Shown here: positions 37,862 to 50,182 of the stretch, piece after piece | Numbering within the stretch: position 1 is the stretch's first letter | Layout: each line of letters begins with the position of its first letter | Origin: Gordionus sp. m RMFG-2023 | Lineage: Eukaryota > Nematomorpha > Gordioida > Chordodea > Parachordodidae | NCBI RefSeq assembly: GCF_954871325.1 | Contig: NC_088777.1 | Span: 53,258,002-53,322,001, forward strand | DNA length: 64,000 nucleotides | Reading direction: 5' to 3' | Made by a program: the position numbers and the translations under genes | The notes under the pieces: generated by a model | Told to the model about the DNA's origin: nothing | Databases searched by the model: none | The model's input: only the letters and a program-made list of their open reading frames with translations

Positions 37862-40000
37862 ATGATCACCAACATTACCAGCTTGCCGTCTAATTCCTTC
37901 TTGGATGTGAACCATATCCAAAACTATTCCAATTTTAAGGATCATACGTCGCACGATATTTCCCAATCTCGTTTCGATGGCAACTCGAAATATGACGGAC
38001 ACGTGTATATTTTAAACGCTTTTGACCATTTGAGTTTTCGGTCCTTCGAGTCCGTTCACTACAACAGATCGTTCCACAAGAGGAATTCGGAGAGGAACGG
38101 CGTTGAGATCGAGGAACAAAACACGAACCTGATGTTAAACGTGCAGACCCTGGTTTCGGGCATTGTTCCCTTTATTTTCAGTCTAATCGTGTTAATCGGG
38201 GTCGTAGGCAACTGTCTCGTCATCTTCGTCGTCCTGTCCAATAGAAGGATGCAATCAGTTACCAACATCCTGATCTTAAACCTGGCAGTTGCGGATCTGT
38301 CTTTTATAGTCGTTTGCGTGCCGTTCACGGCTATGATATACGCACTGTTTAGCTGGCCATTTGGAACGTTAGCGTGCAAGATGTATCAATATATGATCCA
38401 CGTGTGTGCCTACGCTAGCGTTTATATACTGGTCCTTATGTCGTTGGATCGCTTTCTTGCTGTCGTGTATCCGATCAAATCCATGTCGATCCGCAACCCT
38501 AGCAACGCCTGGAAGTGCGCACTAATCACGTGGGCCTGCGTTCTCGTAATAAATAGCCCTATTCTGCATCTGTATCAGTCTATCTCCTATGTGGACGCCG
38601 AAAGCCCAGACCCCTCTAAGTACCTTGCTAACGCCACAGAAGCCGGAATCAAGCAAAAGTACAAGTATGTATGCGCGATCGCTATCAATGGGCAGGAGTT
38701 CGTAAAAGGGGCGCGAATCCTTTACGGACTCTTTTTTGCGTTGGCCTATGTGGCGCCTCTTGCGGTTGTCATTCTGCTCTACTTTTACTTGCTCAGACGC
38801 TTGTGGACCAAAAATGAAGTAAACACGCCTCGCTATTCTGCCGTCCCCGCTACAAGAGCTTCTCAGCTTCTTCACACCTTAGACACGCGGGAAGAATCCG
38901 ATGATGACGCTTTCGACAATGACAATAATATTATTACTAATCGATGTGGTGATGGTGGCGTTAACAAGCAGAACTCTGCAGCCACCAAAAAAACTTACAT
39001 ACTTTGCAAGAACGGGAAACTCAAAGAACGCCGTTATGAATTCAGTAGGAATACTCTTTCGAAACAGCGACTCTATGAATACTTTAACCGTTCTAATAAG
39101 CCTAAACGCAGCCAAACAATTAAGGATAAAGTTAAACACGACTCTCTCTATCGAATTCGTAGAGATAAGAATGTGAGACTGAGTTGCACCGGTAGCCCAA
39201 CTCACGATGCCATCTCTCACAAATTGAAGGACAAAAAGATAAGCCAGACCCTCAAGTCTAAACGGAAGGTGACCAGAATGGTGACCATAGTGGTTTTCAT
39301 TTTCGCGCTCTCTTGGCTCCCGAATAACATCATCTTCTTGATCATACATTTCGGCTCCTACCCAGAGACCATCGTCTTTGTGGCTTTGCAGATATCTGCT
39401 CAATGCTTAGCTTACATGAATTCCTGCATGAACCCCATCCTCTACGCCTTTTTATCGGATAATTTTCGCAAAGGTTTCTGCCGTATCTTGAATAAAATGA
39501 AATTCTGGAACCGGTTCGCCAAAAAATTTACCAGTACCTGCGACAAAAGTTTTCTCTTGAGGAGTCTCTCTGGCCGATCCAAAGTTCCCGATAAGAATGG
39601 TTCCGATGACCAAAAAGCGATTAAAAAAATTTATCGTCGCAAAGTAGATTTAGTAGATCCAAGTTGCCTGGAAACCAATTGCATCGATTACGGCAACCTC
39701 GTCAAAATGAATGACCACCAACTGATCGGAAATACCGCCACCCAAATTTTTGATCGAAATAATTTTAATAGTAGTCACGCAACCGAGAAGATGCCCTCAT
39801 CCGGAAATGATGAACAGGATATGATAGAAGAGGAGGAATACCTGACGATTGCTAATGACAAAAGAGACAACGGCAACAAAATAGTCGTGGATATAGAGGA
39901 AGCCTCTCTGCCCATGACCAATGACAACAACGAGATTGGTCACGAAATCATTGTCGATATCATGAACCATTACAAAAACATAAATGTCATTCACGTATGA
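37862..40000 (+). CDS. Allatostatin-A/galanin-type neuropeptide GPCR (receptor 1)
   Basis: 712-residue class A GPCR, plasma membrane. The 96-residue N-terminus carries N-glycosylation sequons at N4, N21 and N68. TM1 about 97-124 (GN 116-117), TM2 133-160 (LAVAD, D145), TM3 from C172 with DRF 196-198 in place of DRY, TM4 217-236, ECL2 cysteine C271, TM5 284-311, TM6 469-497 (SWLP in place of CWxP), TM7 505-530 with NPILY 524-528. Segments such as WPFG, AYASVY-LVLMSLDRFLAVV and AYMNSC-NPILYAFLS match allatostatin-A receptors and their vertebrate galanin-receptor relatives. The third intracellular loop is unusually long (about 312-468, basic and Ser/Asn-rich with an acidic patch 345-355), as is the 180-residue C-tail. 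The gene is one exon across all seven TMs. A possible AATAAA is at 40223-40228. The ligand is inferred from family resemblance only. Confidence 0.92.
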   Translation: MITNITSLPSNSFLDVNHIQNYSNFKDHTSHDISQSRFDGNSKYDGHVYILNAFDHLSFRSFESVHYNRSFHKRNSERNGVEIEEQNTNLMLNVQTLVSGIVPFIFSLIVLIGVVGNCLVIFVVLSNRRMQSVTNILILNLAVADLSFIVVCVPFTAMIYALFSWPFGTLACKMYQYMIHVCAYASVYILVLMSLDRFLAVVYPIKSMSIRNPSNAWKCALITWACVLVINSPILHLYQSISYVDAESPDPSKYLANATEAGIKQKYKYVCAIAINGQEFVKGARILYGLFFALAYVAPLAVVILLYFYLLRRLWTKNEVNTPRYSAVPATRASQLLHTLDTREESDDDAFDNDNNIITNRCGDGGVNKQNSAATKKTYILCKNGKLKERRYEFSRNTLSKQRLYEYFNRSNKPKRSQTIKDKVKHDSLYRIRRDKNVRLSCTGSPTHDAISHKLKDKKISQTLKSKRKVTRMVTIVVFIFALSWLPNNIIFLIIHFGSYPETIVFVALQISAQCLAYMNSCMNPILYAFLSDNFRKGFCRILNKMKFWNRFAKKFTSTCDKSFLLRSLSGRSKVPDKNGSDDQKAIKKIYRRKVDLVDPSCLETNCIDYGNLVKMNDHQLIGNTATQIFDRNNFNSSHATEKMPSSGNDEQDMIEEEEYLTIANDKRDNGNKIVVDIEEASLPMTNDNNEIGHEIIVDIMNHYKNINVIHV

Positions 40001-41547
40001 TCAAAAAACAACCTCCCCATCCAATGCTTCAAGATAATTATTACTTGGAAGATGAGACGGAAGAGTGACGCGTGCCCTTCAAATATCCCTATTATGATTT
40101 GACGTTTAAATAGTTACATTAACCAAAGAAAAAATACGCGCCAAAATATCAAAAAAAATTCATTTTTCTAAATCATTTTATTTTGTATACGATATCTTTT
40201 TTTTTAAAAAAAATATAATCATAATAAAAATATTAGGCAAATTGTTTTTTAAAATTTAATAAAAAAAAAAATCATCAACATATTATTTGTTGAATGATTT
40301 AAGCTAGAAATAAAATCAGCAATATTTAGGGGGGGGGCATAAAATTATCACGTGATGTGGTATACCGAATTAGGGTATCGGGCACTTCTTCTATAATTCC
40401 TAAAGCCAATGTCCAAAATTTACTCACTTCCGGCTAAAAAAAATTAGAAATAAAAGGAGAAATCCAAGCTACACCAATAAAAACTTGAATTCCCTTATTC
40501 CGTCTCCCTGTTCTAACCAAGAATCTTCCCTTTTATTTCAATGTCCATAACTTGTACCCCATCCCGTGATTAAAGTGCCTGTGGGGTGAGGGCAGATCAG
40601 AAAATTTCAAAAACTAATTTTATTAAACTCGAATATGGATTTCTTGATAAAAAAAAAGTAAATAGTATCATTTATATACAAGATTCAGTTATATACGATT
40701 TATTTTTTGGCAATCATGATGACATTTATATTGTACAATTTATAATTTGTTATTTTAAGGTAAATTGCATATTTTTCACCCCCTCAAAAAAAAAAAGGTT
40801 TTAAAGATTAGAAAAATTAATATTCCGATCTTAGGAATCCAATCGAAATATAATATTTGGGAATAATATTCACGAATATAGATTCATAATATAACAATTA
40901 TTCTTTGTTCGATTCGTAAAGGGAATAATACTAATTTTTTACTAGGAGCACTCATCGGGCACTAATATGCCTAGGTTTTTTTTTAAACACGTGATAATTC
41001 TGTAAGGGGAAAATATTCCGATATCATAAGTATTTTTTCTAAACGAATAACAATGTTAGAAATATTAGAAAAATGTGTGTCGCGATAAGACATTTTAGGC
41101 GTAAGGCTGATTGGACACTAACATTTTATCAATACATAAAAAAAAATACTCTAGTCATTCTGAAATTGAAAGTACCGTATGTAGTGTTTGGTCAATATTA
41201 AATTTACCATTATTCTAACTTGAGTCAATATTGGCGCGAAATTAATTCTTATTAAGTGTCTGGTAACGACTTTTCTTGATATTATCGCCTAAGAAATATA
41301 ATCATATTCTTTCTTTTCATAATTCTTAGTGGCATTTCCCTCTTATTTACTTTTCCTCATAAACCGATCATAGGTTTTGATTGGTTGGAATTGCTTATTA
41401 CCAAATTTTTAGATGCACAACTGATTGGCTAAGAATATTAATCTATTCAATCCTAAAAATAGTAAATCATATCTAGGCCTGCGTAATTTCTATTAAATCA
41501 ATTGTTTATGGCGAGCTAAAAGGTACATCCTTAATCATATACTCCTG
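40001..41547. other. 3' flank of receptor 1 and gene-free stretch
   Basis: A candidate poly(A) signal AATAAA lies at 40223-40228, followed by AT-rich sequence without any supported gene. The open frame at 40586-40804 has no family resemblance. Confidence 0.4.
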
Positions 41548-41732
41548 GAGACATATCGGGTCACGGCCCGGAGTTGATTTTCTCCGTCTAATAATCTTTA
41601 ATCGCGATTGCTCGGCCCGGCCCGGATTTATTTTTGAAACAAGTTTGCCCGGCCCGGATTATTTATTGAAAAAAATTAATACCCGGGCTGGGTCTGGTCG
41701 GGCTCACGGCTGGGCCTGCAGGTCTCTGTGAC
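41548..41732 (-). mobile_element. GC-rich hAT-like repeat, CAGAGACC family copy
   Basis: The right end, gggcctgcaggtctctg, is the reverse complement of the left terminus of 59724-60002. The interior holds repeated ggcccggcccgga motifs. The left end (ctggagac, then tcgggtcacggcccgg) is diverged and the flanks do not match. Confidence 0.65.
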
Positions 41733-43242
41733 TTATATAAGGGTACAAGATAGAGGAAACATATTTAGAGTTGTGTAGATTATATTACAAAATCTCAGCC
41801 TGAAAACTAATTAGCATTTTATTTCTATTTTATTTATTAAATGTAATATTTAATTTTTATACAAATATTAATCATCAGATGTGTTAAAAAAAATTAGAGA
41901 ATGTAATGAATATTTCTGATCCCTAAGGTAATTTGCCGCAAGTTTTCATTGCTTCTCTTCTCAACCTTGGTTATTAATATAAATTCTTATTCTCATTTAA
42001 TTTCTAATAGAACTCTTGAAATTCTTTCAGGCAGTAGTAATATTTATGTAGCAGAAAAAAACAGTCGTTAAGTAAATATTTTGGAAGTTTTAAAAACCCA
42101 TCTTTTGGTTCAATTTAAAATATCTCGCACTAAAGGGATACAGACATATCTATTCCGCGCATATTTCCATTCCATTCTTTTTCTCACCAACATTTTCCTC
42201 CCAACGCAATTGGTTCTTGATTTTGGCTGGCGTACTTTACTCGTTCTCCACTACCTATTCGTTATAACAGTTCGTTGTATTGTTCTTCCGGCGCTTCCTC
42301 CAAGCTGGTGATCCTTTATTTTCTAATTCACAAGAAAGATTTATTCTCGCCAATTCCCCTTTTGAAAAAATTTCGGAAGGCAGTTTATTAGGTTGTTCTA
42401 TTTTTTTTTAAAGCGCTTCTTGCCAGTTGAGCTCGTTCATTATGTTTTTTTTCCCTCAGCACTTTTATTGTTAAATTAGAGTACGGTTAAAACCATATGG
42501 CCGAACCTAGAAGGGTACCATACTCTAGAATAAACATTATAACTCAAGAATTAAATATTTGCTAGCCCTAAAGAGTTTGCTCATAACTGAATAGAAGTGC
42601 GGGAAACTATTTGCCAAAATCTCCATGCATTCATAGTATTATTTTAGCTAAAATCTTAATCGGGCCATATCCTGTTTACTGAAAAATTTATTTCTATTGT
42701 TATAAAACAAATTTACGATAAAGGATAACGCACGTATGTCTCTCTTTATAAACTAGAGTGACATTCCTTATCATTTGGTGTCGAAAGGGGTTTGCCTCAA
42801 ATATTTGATTTGATCTTCATCTTGATCACGAGGTATACTGACAGTTTTGATTCAGCATCTGATTGAATGCCATAGTTATATATAAATATTTCATGCTAAT
42901 CTTGGTAACCTGTTATTCAATATTTTTCAGTAAATAACGCCGTTCTATAAAATATCTTTCTTTTTTTAATGCGGAATTCTAATGATTATGTTTTTTTCGA
43001 TTACTGGTGAATAATTTAACAGAGTTCAGAAAAGCTTTGGATGTATAAATTAATGTACATCTATCCTAAATTTCCAATGTAAATTGTTGGATTGAATTGA
43101 GAATTCAGGAACATTTAAGCAGAATTTCATCAATGCCACTAAGGATACAGTAAGAATGTGGTATAGGAATATAGTATATTGCTTTTTTTTAGATAGAGTT
43201 TGCTCTTATACATTTCTATTTTTTTTTCTAACACCGGAAAAG
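41733..43242. other. Gene-free stretch
   Basis: No family is recognised in the open frame at 42081-42311 or elsewhere. Confidence 0.35.
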
Positions 43243-44803
43243 CAGAGTTGGTAAACACTACTTTTAAAAGTAGCGCGCTATCGCTATTTGTTAAAAAAGT
43301 AGCGCGCTACCGCTATTGCTTTTGTCAAAAAAAGTAGCTCGCTATTAGCTACTATTTTTTAAAAGTAGCTTTAGCTACTTTTTAAGCTACCAAACAAATT
43401 TTTTATTTTTTGCTTATAATGTTATTGCATAGTAAATATATAAAAATCAACATTTATAAATATTAAAATATAGTTAGTTTTGATTAGAAAAAAATTTATG
43501 TAATAAAAATAAATATTTATGGTAATTTGTTGCATTTTAATAATAAAATCATTTCAATATTATCATCCCCAAGTCTAGAGCGACGATCAGAAAGTTTTGC
43601 CTTATTAAATAATCTCTCGACACTAGCACTTGGGGGTAAGGGCGTATTTAATCTTATATACATATTTTTAATATATATGATAGATTATCAATAATTTTAT
43701 TTGCAAGTACATTGTATGTCTAACATCCTATTATCATTTTGAGGGCTAATGCCACAGATCTTCTTTTAAAAGTTCTAGGGTCTAGCCAATGGCCTGTGAT
43801 TCCCAAATAAGCTCAAAAATATTTAATCAGATCAATTTATAAATATAAATAAGTTTTTACCTTCTGTTATGTGTTCAACTATCTCCCGTGGTACATATAT
43901 ATGATATCTCTGATAACTCTACTATTAGAGCATCTTTCATCATTTTAAAGTTATCTGCTATTTTATTCATTAGTGTCTGGCGGCATAAAATTGTTGTACC
44001 AGGGGATAGAGTTTTAATCATCATGGTAAATGATGGATTATCAACTAAGGACATTGGCTGAACTGTATAAATTATAAAATCATCTCTAAGAAATATTGTC
44101 ATTTACATTATTAATTAATTTGGTTTGAATTGAATTAGTCTTTTTGGATGTAGAGTCGCATATACCAAAATTATTTAGATATTTCTCCATTTCCTTAAAA
44201 CTCATGAACAGTCTTATAAAATAAATATTATTAGAATGTAAAAATGACAATTTACCTTTAGGTGTTTCTTGAGGTTATAGCTACTGGATTGATTTGAGTA
44301 AATATTTTTTTTTACATTTTAAACAAATAAATTTGAAACCAGTTTTGGTTATATATTTATTTAAAAAAATTTTCAAATCTAGGGAATGGGAAATTTGTAT
44401 TATAGCTATTAAGAACATTTTCTTCCCTGGTATCTTCCATTTCATTAATAGCATTGTCTGAATCACTTTCAACGATTTGGATATCCATAGGCGATGACAT
44501 TTAAAATTATTAACACGTGATTTAGGTTTATAATACAAATGAAAATATAAATTACAAATTGAAATTATATTTTAATTTCAAAATTAAATAATAAATCATA
44601 AAAATTATAATTAATTATGATATTATATTTAAATTTTCATGTTTACACTTACCTTCATCATATTTTTTAAAAGTAGCGAAGTAGCGGCTACTTAGCTACT
44701 TTCAAAAAAAAGTAGCGCGCTAAAAAATTAAATAATTACAAAAAAAGTAGCCGCTATTAGCTATAGCTACCAAAAAAGTTAGCGCGCTACTTTAACAACT
44801 CTA
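43243..44803 (-). mobile_element. hAT transposon with internally deleted, broken transposase
   Basis: Ends are CAGAGTTGgtaaac on the left and ctttaaCAACTCTa on the right, each followed by arrays of gtagcgcgcta motifs. Read on -, the transposase pieces appear in family order: a BED-finger-like start (44538-44281, FICLKCKKKYLLKS), FIIYTVQPMSLVDNP (44102-43875, ending CTTGDS, then W), GITGHWLDPRTFKRRSVALA with TYNVLANKI (about 43820-43700), then the C-terminal dimerisation motif LPPSASVERLFNKAKLSDRR (about 43640-43566). The catalytic core and helical domain between the last two are missing, so the 1.56-kb element is non-autonomous. No convincing 8-bp target duplication (cggaaaag against aaagtgac). 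Confidence 0.85.
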
Positions 44804-47080
44804 AAAGTGACCGAAAAAATGGATTTGAATGTGAATTTTCTGATTGACAACAGTCGTGTTATATGTCCCGAAAATTTTGATTACAGAAATCTATCATATT
44901 CTAGCGTCGTTACCACAATTGATTGGTGGGTATAATGTTATATTGAAGGCTATATACAAAATGGTCGACATTAGAATGGGAACAAATAAAATTCTTCACA
45001 GATACTTTTATATTATATGATATTATCCGAATATAATTTTGATTCGAATTTTTTTTTTAACTGCTGATTTTGATTTGGTAATAAGAATGCAAGAGATAAA
45101 AAAAATGAATTGGGGATGAGGCGTCTAAAATTTTAGTTGGTAGGGGTGGGGGGTGTTAAGATTAAATTTTTTACGGCGTAATATTGACAGGGTCTTAGAT
45201 GGAACAGAATATATATATTATGAATTGGGGCATTTTACATTTAAAAATTACATGTTAGTAAAAAAAAAAAAAATTTAAGTCAGATATAGATTAAACTTAT
45301 TTTATATTATTATTTCTTTTCCATTTTATATGAAAACAATACAAATTTATACAACTCACAACACCAAACACCATTCTAATAATAATATACGTATGTTCAA
45401 TTACATGAAGGTCATTCCTATAATATGGTTATTTATACATATTAATTCACAAATGGAATACTAAAAGTTATTTAACCACATCTAGATATTATAAATTCTG
45501 TAACGCTTTCACAAACAACAAGAATAAGAAAAAATTCTTGTTTATCATAAAGACAACTCACCAGAAATTCGTCAAAACTTTTCGAAGTATGTTCGCGTGT
45601 CGCATCAAGAAAAATGAGTCGTTTGTAGGATATCCTGGGAATTAAGTATTGTCTAATTCAACCATTTAATGTATGGAAATGACATTAGCTTTTATTTCGA
45701 TACTTAGAAACATTTAGCTCTGCATTGGGCAAATCCTACTTAAGGATCAATAAACTTGCAATAGAAGATCTTACAAAAAGCATGAACTGCATGAAAACAA
45801 AGAAAATTGAAATCAAAATTATGCACAATCCCAGCATTTAGTCATTTATTTAATGGTGTGTGATGGGTGTGGTAGCGATTATTTAAGGAATCAACAATCA
45901 TTTGAGATTTTACCAATGTCAATTTCTTGGTCTAGCAATGGGACACACGTTTCTAAGGTAGCTCTCTAGCAGAAGTAACGCCTTCAACGATTCAAATTCA
46001 GTCAACGCCCAAGCGCATACGCAGGAGTTCCCTATGGGGAGGGGGGGGGGAATTCTAGGAGTTATTTAAGAATATCTTACAGTAATTTCGGAATTAGGCA
46101 CTGAGTTACAATTACAAGTTTTCATAAAATCAATCTTGACTGTTTTTACCTCTGGAGTTGTGTTCTGTATATAGAGCTCTGTGGGCTATAGCACCAACTA
46201 CCTTTTATCCTATTCCCAAATGAGTGGAGAGAAAATAATGGCTCCTCCAGTTGAAACAAAATCAACTTTTTTGTTAGCCATCGAAAAAAATTGCACAATT
46301 TTAACAACCTGACTGACTTCTTGGGTGACTTTAATTTTTGTACGAGTTTGATTTCTATGGACTAATTCCATCGAATAAATATCTAAGTAAATAGAAAAAC
46401 GAGAGCTTAATCCTCACTGGGAGGAAGGGGTAATTCTTGTTAAAGGTGTGCCGCATTTCCTTGAAACAAGTGGGAAATATTTGTTGTTCGCACGAAATAA
46501 TTGGCTTTATTGTGAAGCGTCAAGAAGCTATTCTGCTAAATTAGTTATTAATAAATACTAAGTAGGAAAGGAAATATAATTATTGAGGTAGATTCCATTT
46601 TTAAATTATTTTGCCTTCACTTCCTAATCAAGTTCAAATCTACAATCTGCCTTCTTAATTTTATCAATTTCAAACTCTAAATTCAACTACAAAATCAGGT
46701 GTTCAAGTATAAACTTATCTATTTAATTATTTAATTGTTCAATCTTCTAATTTATCTTAATTATGATAATGAACACCTAAATTTGAAAATGAAAGCCATA
46801 TAATTTATCCTGCTTATTTAATTTAATATATTACACACACACACTATACAAAAATTTATCTCATTAATTTAAATTTAATAGTATCATGGTTGTATCGTAA
46901 TCTGGTAGAGAGGCGATGAGAATTTTACCACAATAGTTATTATTAAATAAATAGCTAAATTATACACGCCATTTTATGTGTGATAATTGTGGTTTTGTTA
47001 GTTAGTTGCAATTATCGTTTTTCAAACAATACACAAATATGACTAATTATTATGGTTAATTCACTATAATATATACCTTT
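44804..47080. other. Gene-free stretch
   Basis: Mixed AT-rich and slightly richer DNA (45540-46480) with no gene or known repeat recognised. A G run is at about 46040-46050. Confidence 0.35.
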
Positions 47081-47214
47081 ATTGTATTCCTATTTAAAAA
47101 ATATGTATATATATTATATATATATAATAATATTAATACCTATTTTATACGATATTTTATTTCCTGCTACTTTCATTTATCATATGGGTTCACTAGATGA
47201 AAGATACCTGGAAA

Positions 47215-47324
47215 AAGGAAGGAAGGAAGGAAGGAAGGAAGGAAGGAAGGAAGGAAGGAAGGAAGGAAGGAAGGAAGGAAGGAAGGAAGGAAGGAAGGAA
47301 GGAAGGAAGGAAGGAAGGAAGGAA
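47215..47324. repeat. (AAGG)n microsatellite, about 110 bp
   Basis: Nearly perfect AAGG repeats; the GRKE-type and FLPS-type open frames over it are repeat products. Confidence 0.97.
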
Positions 47325-47690
47325 GATAGGAAAATAATTTTTATTTGTTTACCTTCCTCTGAGGAAAAGGAGTATTGCCCAAAATGCAACATATGTTAAA
47401 TACGAACTGGTAAATTTTTTTTGTAGCATTGAACCCTAAACTAAAATTTTGATTTTCAAAATACTTTTGAATTTTGTTTACTTCAATTCCTAATTTTCTA
47501 AGAATTTTTTTTCTCCAAATATTTCTAAAATTTCATTTTCAGAAAAAAAATTTTTTTCCCTTTGAATATACCTGATCAAGTCTTTGAAATATACATTCAA
47601 AAAAGTTGCTTCCGTAGACCTATTTTCTTTAGGGTATTCAGAAAATAATCAACAAATGTAACGACAATCTTAATTTGGATATTATTGCTT

Positions 47691-48388
47691 ACGTGTACCC
47701 TTTTCTAGAATTAACAAAGTTTAGATCTTTAGTCGAAAACAGTTTTCACACTGAATATCGATAATTGTGTACCATTAAACTATTATCTATTAAGTCTCAC
47801 ATTCAAAGTTATTAAAATGAATACCTCAAATCATTTAAGAACCTATAGATGGCCCATGTGTTACATGGACATTTGTCTTGCATGCACCCTTTCTAAAATT
47901 GACAAAGTTTTATAAGATCTTTGATTTCGTCAAAAAACAGTTTTCACACTGAATAACTATTACCTATTAAGTCTCACATTCAAAGTTATTTAAATGAATA
48001 CCTCAAATCATTTAAGATCGACCTATAAATGGCCCATATGTTACATGGACATCTGTCTTGCATGTACCCTTTCTAAAATTGACAAAATTTTCTAAGATCT
48101 TTTATTTCGTCAAAAAACAGTTTTCACACTGAATAACTATTACCTATGAAGTCCAACATTTAAAGTTATCAAAATTAATGCCTCAAATCATTTAAGATCT
48201 ACCTATAGATGGCCCATGTGTTAGATGGACATCTGTCTTGCATGTACCCTTTATAAAATTAACAAAGTTTTCTAAGATCATTGATTTCGTCTAAAACAGG
48301 TTGAATAACTATTACCTATGAAGTCCAACATTTAAAGTTATCAATGCCTCAAACCATTTAAGATCGCCCCATAGATGGCCCAGATGTT
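47691..48388. repeat. Tandem array, four units of about 180 bp
   Basis: Units start at about 47691, 47881, 48061 and 48241; the middle spacings are exactly 180 bp. Each unit runs tacccttt-taaaatt-ac, then aagatctttgatttcgtc, then cagttttcacactgaata, then attacctat-aagtc, then caaagttat, then cctcaaatcatttaaga, then ataga-tggccca-atgtta and catggacatctgtcttgca. The first unit is slightly longer and the last is truncated with deletions. Non-coding. Confidence 0.9.
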
Positions 48389-49209
48389 GTTAACGCTTTT
48401 TTCTCTTAACCTTAAATCGTTGCTTTCTTTAATTTCTACGCATTATTCTCTTCGAAAATCAGATATTCCTATACACGCAAAAAAAAAACATATTGGAAGC
48501 CTTTCCTCTCTAATTTACTCTAATCCAGCTAAATTTCAACAGCTGATCAAAATATATGAAATATTTTAATGAGATCGATGGGCAGGGTCATCGCTAACTT
48601 TAGCTCCCTTCACCCCCCCCCCCAACTATACCACCATGGCCTTCAGCCCGCTCTTACCCTGCCTTCGGTTAGGTTTATGTCCTTAGATTTGTAACTAGTG
48701 ATAACAAATAGATTATATGCGATTTATTTTCATATAGGGGAGACCGGGGTAGTTGTGAGCCATAGGATTTTCTTCTAGAATATACTCAAAAACTCTCATG
48801 TTTAATTTTTTCTTTCAACCAAAATCTGTGCAACTACATTACGCATATGCGGCTATAAATTTTTTAATATCGGTTCATCGCACATAGAATTCGTATAACA
48901 CAATGTACGTTTTATAATACCCTTCAAAAGTAACTGTATAAAGATTTTAGTTAATTTTTCCCAAATAACTATCTTACATATATATATAAAAGATTAAACC
49001 CTTATTCTATATAAAATTCAAATAAAAAATAAATTACGTTGAAACTACCATAAAAGTTTAATTTTTAAAGATATTCAGCAGGATACTGAGGCTACCTTTT
49101 TTGAGCAATATTTTTGAAAATATTTGAATTTTTTTGGCTTAACCAGTATTTAAATACGCTAGAAAATTATATTAGAAAACCTTGATTTGTTCATTTTGTA
49201 ACCTACATT
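48389..49209. other. Gene-free stretch with one repeat terminus
   Basis: ataggggagaccggggtagt at about 48735-48754 matches the ends of the repeats at 32052-32750 and 56640-57166. A partner end was not found. A C-rich run is at about 48613-48623. No gene seen. Confidence 0.4.
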
Positions 49210-49214
49210 TGTTT

Positions 49215-49372
49215 ATTGGAGAAGTATCCTAGCACCCGGCTGTCCAAGCCTGTCGGTGTCTTTGCACATCAGTCATGGAAGAAAAACCCGAAAATTTTTA
49301 CGGTTCCTTACCAGGATCGAAGCTGAAACCTTCGGTTTTCCAAACATACGTCATAACCCACTAGGCCACCCC
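49215..49372 (-). mobile_element. tRNA-derived SINE
   Basis: Read on -, it begins with ggggTGGCCTAGTGGG (A box, about 49357-49370), followed about 35 nt later by AGCTTCGATCC (B-box-like, 49312-49322), then a GC-richer body (ccgacaggcttggacagcc, then gggtgctagga) reaching about 49215. The internal promoter spacing is tRNA-like, but arms do not form a full cloverleaf. A (GAAAA)n tract lies beside its 5' side on -. Element end is approximate. Confidence 0.6.
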
Positions 49373-49446
49373 GAGAAGAAAAAAAGGAAAAAAAAAATAC
49401 CAACAAATGATTGAAATCATTAATATAATATATTTAACGAAAATTC

Positions 49447-49535
49447 CATAAAAGAAAGAGAGAAAAGAAAGAAAAGAAAAGAAAAGAAAAGAAAAGAAAA
49501 GAAAAGAAAAGAAAAGAAAAGAAAAGAAAAGAAAA
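49447..49535. repeat. (AAAAG)n microsatellite, about 90 bp
   Basis: GAAAA repeats with a few GAAA units at the left margin. Confidence 0.95.
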
Positions 49536-50182
49536 TATCCGTTATGGAGAAAACACACTTAGATTACTGCAAGAGTGGAAAAGATAAAATATAAATCTAG
49601 ATAAAAATGAAACAAACAAGATTTTTAAATTTGCCCACGTCAATCAAAAACAAATAGTCATGAAGGTGAAAAAGAAACTATATTATACAATTATCAAATC
49701 GATGCGGTAAGCGGAGAAAAAATATCCCAGGAAAAAACATTCCACGAGGATCTATTTTCCTGGGATTTTTTTTTCCAGCGGAATTATTTTCCAAGATTCA
49801 ATTAAATGCATATAAAATGTTATTTTTTGGGGGGAATCTTTGTTCCACCTAAACGCTCTTCATCTTGAGCACAGGGATCCTGTTGCAATTCTGTATCTCT
49901 TCCTTTATAATTGTTTAAAAATTATCGATACATTTCACCGATTTCTGTTTTTATTAAAATTAATTGTAATTATAGTTCGCAATTTTTTAAATAATTACAT
50001 TTTTTTTAAAAATTCGTTTATTTTATAGTTATTTTCATTTTGCTAATTGGAATGATTTAATTTTTTTTTTTTCTTATTTAAACAACGAGACGGTTAATTT
50101 AAATTTAAATTGCATACAATTTATCTTGATATTGACAAATATACCCGCGTTTAATTACCTACCAACATTAGTCTATTCCGGT

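Noticed and set aside
38879-39403. 174-codon minus-strand open frame inside receptor 1
   Set aside because: Antisense shadow of the receptor's third intracellular loop and TM6. No domain; the plus-strand frame is clearly the gene.
47691-48388. CRISPR-like array
   Set aside because: Whole 180-bp units are repeated with no short-repeat/unique-spacer pattern, in an animal genome. It is a tandem repeat.
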